This document shows, in pieces, positions 59,401-64,000 of a DNA stretch of 64,000 nucleotides. A model generated the notes under the pieces. It had not been told where the DNA came from. It did not search any database and saw nothing but the letters and a program-made list of their open reading frames with translations. The number at the start of each line of letters is the position of its first letter. Position 1 is the stretch's first letter. The DNA comes from Ascidia mentula (Eukaryota > Chordata > Ascidiacea > Phlebobranchia > Ascidiidae): NCBI GenBank assembly GCA_947561715.1, contig OX387201.1, forward strand, positions 9,934,001-9,998,000, given 5' to 3'. The position numbers were made by a program, and so were the translations under genes.

Positions 59401-62148
59401 GTTCGTGTTCAACACACTTCCCTGTTTTTTCACTGGTACAATATTACGAACGCATGATTTCACAAGAATTCCTTTTTGTTTCATATTTAAATGAACACAG
59501 ACACAAAGGTCGAGGAACACCCTGGTTGCCTGTGTCCGCTTGTAAATAGTGTTGACCCACTCTCATTAAAATGTCAGTGAAAAGATATAGCAAACAGCCC
59601 GCCCAGTTTTGAAGTAATCTTGCTGTGACACCCACATCCCGTGCCAATCGAGGTGGTACAGTTTACGAAAGGATAAGTGCGAAGAAGCTGTCATCCCGAA
59701 AGGTATGAAGACTCGTCCGAACTGTCAGGGTATCACTGACCACTGGTAACCTTTTCACGAGGCGTTTGTCGCTTTGGATGCAACGAGGTTGGTGCTAATC
59801 GGACTAGCACCATCATAGCCCCTGGGATTCAGAAACCACGGCGAGATTTACTTACTTGCGCACCCTTTGTGGGCGCCACAAATTAAGGCATCGTAGCGGC
59901 AAACCTGATTTAACCCCCAATCGAATTCAAGTTATCATTCGATTAGGGTGGACGCGCGTGGGGACTGTGCGGGCGACACGTCCACAGAGGGAGTGCGGAA
60001 CTCCCTACGGCGAGAGTCAGCAATAATCCCCGACGATACTGCATTAAGAAGCGTAAGTTCAACGCAATTGTCAAGGCGATCTTGTCACACTATGGTGATT
60101 GGCGCCTATTAATGGCCATCAAGCACGTCCGTAGTTCATGTGGGATGACTGCCTTTATCGAACGAGGATGCGTACGTCAAATGTGTCAAGGGTGGTGCAC
60201 GCTCTAGTCCATGCAGGCACGATAAACAAACTGGACGCTTGGCCAAAAAGTTTGACTGCAATGCGAAACCGTATACACGAGAAGTCATCCAAATTGAACA
60301 AACGCTGGTCGACAGCTTCATTCGCTAATGGCGCGTAACTCGCCTGCATGGAATCAAGCGCATTCTCGGCCTTCTTGTGGCTCGCGAAACTGGACGGTCA
60401 CAAAACCACTCCGTTCGCCATATTTAGAGGAAACCTCCAAACGTCAACGGTAATTGAGCTTTAAAACGCAAACACAAAACAGAAAGCGCTATCATTTGGA
60501 CTAAAATGCACCAGACAGTTTTTTTTGCACAAAAGACAATTACATGATTCCTGAACATAACTGACCAGCAAAGAAGCACATAATAAACCTGTTACGTTTT
60601 TTACCAGGCTTTTCAATTTAGCCTAGCTTTAGCCTTTCATTTATCACTGCATAAATGATGTACCCATGTCGATCAACACGCAGGAAGGAAAAACATAAAC
60701 TGGCTATTGGGTATGAAGTGTAGGTCACACTGGGAAAGCAACATCATTCCACAAGACCATTGTTCTTGCCATGCCCACGCTTTGGCTATTGACCTGAACG
60801 ATAGCCCGGGCTCAACACAAAAGATGCTTGATTTGAAATGAGCTTCTGTTAAGGAACAGTGGGGTCATGAATGGAATGTTGGGGTGTTGCAAGGTTATGA
60901 CTTTTCATGTAAACATGCAAGATAGGACAACGAGCAATATATACACGTTTGTATTGGAAGATCAACATTAACGTCATATAAGCAGAAAGTTTTACAAATG
61001 TATTCCAACATAATGCATATACTTATATGGTTTACAATTTTTCGGGCTATATTTTGTTTTACCCACTAGATTTAAACAAAAACTCCTGTCCATGCAGAAC
61101 ACATGAGAGAAAAGCAGTTTACGGAGGAGAGGAAATGTGTAACTAGACACCATAGCAAGTATATTTTCAGAACATTATGTACAATGAAGAAAATGTTAGC
61201 TGGTTCAGTCAAGTTGTTACTTCTATCAATATCATTTTTTAATCTTAACTTGTGGGATAATTAACTGTGTTTGAAAAATAACCCATTCTACTTGTTGTGT
61301 TCCTAAAATGACTCTGCGGCACTTTCAGCAAAACACCTTGTTTGAAAACAAGCTTGTGCACACATCAAGTGTAAGTCCGAGTGGTATTTAGGTAATCATT
61401 AAACAATGTTTAACCACAGTTCCAAGGATAGCTTAGTCGACTGCTGCATGTATGGCACCAGTGTTAAGCCTTGTGATAAACATGAAACCAGTGCCTTTCA
61501 TACACTTCTTTCATTTGTACAAATTTTCTTCGGTAATATAAACAAACTGTGTAGCTTTTATTGAAAGGTCATGCAGTAAATGTTTGAAACCATGCAACTT
61601 AAAATGTCCCCAGATAAAACTAACCTGTAAACATATTGTTGTTTATTTCATGGTTGTTCTGTGGTGAGGATGTGTCATTTGAACCTGCAGGTGTGTTGAT
61701 GTGACTTCCATGTGGCTGCCATGTAAACCCTGCACACAAAAAGTTATTTACTGCTTATCATTGTTTCACACAAGACTTATTCAAGATAAATCAACAATAG
61801 CTTAGAGGTTTTTGCTGTTCTTGGAAATATACCAATGCCACAGGAAGGTCTTTGAAATATGATCTGAACAGATGGTTGGGAATCACCAATATGTTTGTGC
61901 TACCCAGCAAATAACAGATATTCAATTTTCCAAGTAAACTTTAGTGTGAAGTTTACCGCGATAGTATTACCAAAAGTAAGACTTAGTTTACATAAAAGCA
62001 AAACTTCATAGCACATTACAAGACAAGAAACTTAATTGTTATAAGGCAGAATGAAACAAATGGGGCTGTCCTGTTACTTACTTGACATGTCAACTGCTCC
62101 ATTTACATCCTGATAGCTGTAGCCAGGGTTAAAGATTGCCATATCCAT
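38500..62148 (-). CDS. NR6A1: Nuclear receptor NR6A (germ cell nuclear factor, GCNF), 13 coding exons
   Basis: Exons in gene order: 62,082-62,148, 61,625-61,729, 48,912-49,208, 46,934-47,164, 46,565-46,620, 45,249-45,595, 44,713-44,799, 43,912-44,044, 43,679-43,781, 42,467-42,602, 41,345-41,466, 39,137-39,381 and 38,500-38,850. They give 2,280 bases, or 759 residues, with every phase consistent. The DNA-binding domain (about 165-230) has P-box [10 protein letters not shown] and is almost identical to vertebrate GCNF. The T-box follows ([17 protein letters not shown]), then ISDEEIERI, a Gln-rich hinge (QQQQQHQQQ), and the ligand-binding domain from about 405 ([32 protein letters not shown]). 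GCNF is an orphan receptor that represses pluripotency and germline genes through DR0 half-sites. Here it has about 106 extra residues of Ser/Pro-rich tail after helix 12 and an insertion in the ligand-binding domain. Two introns use GC donors. Confidence 0.95.
39805..39830. other. Perfect 10-bp inverted repeat in an NR6A intron
   Basis: GTGATGCGAT and ATCGCATCAC flank a 6-base loop. It could be a protein-binding dyad or a chance hairpin. Confidence 0.4.
43821..43880 (+). repeat. 60-bp direct repeat left of NR6A exon 8
   Basis: TTTGAATATTAGCAAATAAA and the following 40 bases recur at 44,312-44,371 with only a few changes. The pair brackets the exon at 43,912-44,044. Confidence 0.85.
44312..44371 (+). 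repeat. 60-bp direct repeat right of NR6A exon 8
   Basis: This is the partner of 43,821-43,880; both end in ATGCTGTGATTAACAAAA. Confidence 0.85.
48442..48488. promoter_or_regulatory. Promoter-like cluster: E-box, ETS site and CRE
   Basis: Within 47 bases the sequence has CACGTG, CCGGAAGT and TGACGTCA in a CpG-rich stretch inside NR6A intron 3. Such clusters are typical of CpG-island promoters. A transcript starting here on the minus strand would include the DNA-binding-domain exon but not the N-terminal exons. Confidence 0.35.
49209..49218 (-). promoter_or_regulatory. In-frame ATG next to the NR6A exon 3 acceptor
   Basis: The coding strand reads ATGAGTTTAG immediately before exon 3. The TTTAG serves as the acceptor and fits the phase from exon 2. 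If transcription started in intron 2, the same bases would supply an in-frame start codon. That would give a receptor without the first 57 residues. Confidence 0.35.
49219..61624 (-). other. NR6A intron 2, 12.4 kb, with CpG-rich stretches
   Basis: No other gene is recognised on either strand. Parts (about 54,100-55,500 and 56,600-58,900) are GC-rich with many CpGs, unlike the rest of the window, and give long chance frames. A short alternating CG run lies at 49,596-49,608. This is the largest intron of the gene and the natural place for enhancers or an internal promoter. Confidence 0.5.
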
Positions 62149-63407
62149 GCCAGTTATTTATACAACAGAAGTAGAAGCAGTGGGAACGTGATGAGGATTA
62201 AGTTTTGAGGTAGAAATTTTGAGGTAAGTCAATCTTTGTTGTAGATTAATTTATACTGAACTACATGCTCATAGCTATAAACTAGCCTGCATGGAGAAAA
62301 ACGCATTTCAGTTTCGTTGTATTTAGTGAACGTAAACTACAATGGTACAGCCCACCGGCAATATTATATGGGACCTTAAAGCTCTACATGCAATTAGGCC
62401 AATAGCAAGTTTGATTTATCATTTGATAACATAACTTACTTGTCCAAAAGTAAAAAAAAACGTCTATACTCTTACTTTTCATGCACGACACGTTGTTAGC
62501 TCATATGACAGTAAGTTAAGCGCGGCAACAGAACCAGTATAACGAAAACCAACGCACTAACACGCTGCTAACAAACAAGTTCTGGAAGTCGACCAGAACG
62601 TCAGCTTTGCCTTGCATTTTTACTCGCCCAGTTCCGCTTTAGCAACACTCACGTTTTTTTTACTCAGCCGTCTCAATAGCTCCACCTTCCGGTAACGGCA
62701 ACTCTGGTCAATGTAATATTTTTACGAAATATTTACCCAACGCAATTGTAGGAACATCTGAGAGGTAACTTGCTGAAAACTATCCACACGAAAACAAATC
62801 GTTACCTTGAGTGTTTGTATGTTCGTGCGAAAACTGTATCTGCATAAAAGTAACAACAAAACTACTGGCACAACAACAGGTTCAACAAATGGTTCTCGAA
62901 CTATAGAAAGCACTTTGGAGTAAAATGTTTGACAGCTATCTTTCAACATAGTTAACCTCGACTCCAGACGAAGAACCACTGGTTTAAACAAACACAAGGT
63001 AAGCGAAAGCGTACATACATATCGTACTGCACCGCACAACAAAACCGCAGCCAGAAATAAGTCGGTTCAACTCTAGAATAGAAGTATAGAACAAATAAAT
63101 TATTGGACTGAATTAAAACTAAGGTGTCCTTTACAAATACGATTATCATACGCTTAGCGACAATAACGCTACTACCACTAGTGACCTAAGAACACCAATG
63201 TTAGTGTTTTACAAAAGGCACAATACTTCAATACAACACACAAAAACATGTCGCTGGTAACAACTTCCACAACAGTAAGGCACACAGAAAAACAAAAGGC
63301 GCAAAGCAACATAAACATTAAGGACTGTACAACAGTTTGCCATAGTACTTTCAGGAGTGTGTTGCTACTGCACAAGGTGTAATATTGCACTGATGTTAAG
63401 GTAATGG
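62149..63407 (-). promoter_or_regulatory. Intergenic region: NR6A upstream region and SCYL3-like 3' flank
   Basis: These 1.26 kb separate the SCYL3-like stop codon from the NR6A ATG, both on the minus strand. The region must hold the NR6A 5' UTR and core promoter as well as the 3' UTR of the upstream gene. I see no convincing TATA box and no clear poly(A) signal. Confidence 0.4.
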
Positions 63408-64000
63408 TCATTCCCAGGATACTGCATCGTCATCCCAACCAACAGCATTCTGAAAAAAAAATAATAATATCATATGCTGGAAAAATGAATTACAAACAGT
63501 TTTCGGTGTCCAGCAAAAAACTGGCAAATATCCCAGGTGATTACGTCAAGTATATAAATGAACTCAATGAAGTGTTTAGTATCATTAATTTGTATTAATG
63601 CCAGAACATAACTCACGGAATCGTCTACAACATTGAAGGCAGTGCTGATAGTGCTTCCTTGCCCGCTATCAACCGATCTTACATCCACCGCATCCAGGCC
63701 AAGATCCACGCCATTCTGTACTACCACATGATTTGCCTCCATGACAACGTTGGCCTGATCGAGGGCCGGAGCCATGTCGGCGAAAAAATCGGGTTCCGCT
63801 GCCTGGACGACAGGAGCTGGTGGTGACTTGACCATTATCTCAAACTCGCTACCCAAAGCTCCGTGTTTCGGGGAAGCCCCGTTCCGGGCAGGTGGCGATT
63901 CGCGAGGTTGAGTTTTTCCAAGCTTTAACCTTCCGGGTTTGCGCTTCTCGGGCGACTTGTCCGAAAGGGAATTCGATCGCGTGGCTGGTTTTTGGATAGA
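63408..64000 (-). CDS. SCYL3 (PACE-1)-like protein, last two coding exons, partial
   Basis: Exons are 63,617-64,000 (running off the window) and 63,408-63,449. Phase 0 joins them with a GTGAGT donor and a CAG acceptor. The partial product starts with a Ser/Lys/Pro-rich stretch. It then has LGSEFEIMVKSPPAP and AAEPDFFADMAPAL, and ends NAVGWDDDAVSWE. This follows the pattern of the SCYL3 C-terminus, where a GEEF segment, a DWFADM segment and a terminal acidic run with Trp occur in the same order; I compare from memory. SCYL3 is a catalytically weak kinase-like protein that binds ezrin and acts at the Golgi and cell edge. The kinase-like and HEAT parts lie beyond the window. A SCYL1-type paralogue is the main alternative. 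Confidence 0.6.

Overview
The window looks like nuclear DNA of an animal, probably an invertebrate deuterostome; a Ciona-like tunicate is plausible but not proven. The evidence is spliced genes with GT-AG and GC-AG introns, an orthologue of the nuclear receptor NR6A/GCNF, the C-terminus of a SCYL3-like pseudokinase gene, and cysteine-rich surface proteins built from phase-1 exons. All gene models were spliced by eye, and the exon phases of every complete host model add up to an open frame.

Layout. (1) 1-17,996: a very large transposon-like element. An 181-bp satellite lies in plus orientation at the left edge (1 to about 725, cut by the window start) and in inverted orientation on the right (12,388-17,996, about 31 copies, with a 1,446-bp higher-order repeat). 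Between the arms are three minus-strand coding units: an SGNH hydrolase (8,776-9,497), a PHD-finger protein with twenty 17-residue repeats (6,187-8,615), and an approximately 1,550-residue protein joining a MULE-type transposase to a Ulp1-like protease and a USP-type deubiquitinase domain (1,532-6,212). The architecture recalls Drosophila Foldback/NOF elements, whose arms are also tandem repeats and whose transposase is MULE-related. The protease cargo and size are unusual, and this is the strongest candidate for an undescribed system.

(2) 18,636-20,648: a seven-exon gene for an unrecognised single-pass membrane protein (minus strand). (3) 24,480-36,119: a plus-strand cluster of three related genes for secreted or membrane-anchored proteins made of TIL (trypsin-inhibitor-like) domains alternating with another Cys-rich module. 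Two of them arose by a block duplication that carried the promoter along, and one of these has an internally triplicated exon pair. A hairpin MITE and a fossil of Ty3/gypsy-like pol lie between them.

(4) 38,500-62,148: NR6A (GCNF) on the minus strand, 13 coding exons, 759 residues, with a 12.4-kb second intron, two GC-AG introns and a long Ser/Pro-rich C-terminal tail. (5) 63,408-64,000: the last two coding exons of a SCYL3-like gene on the same strand, about 1.3 kb upstream of the NR6A start codon.

The transposon units appear to work as one mobile system. The host genes show no obvious functional link to one another, apart from the three TIL paralogues.
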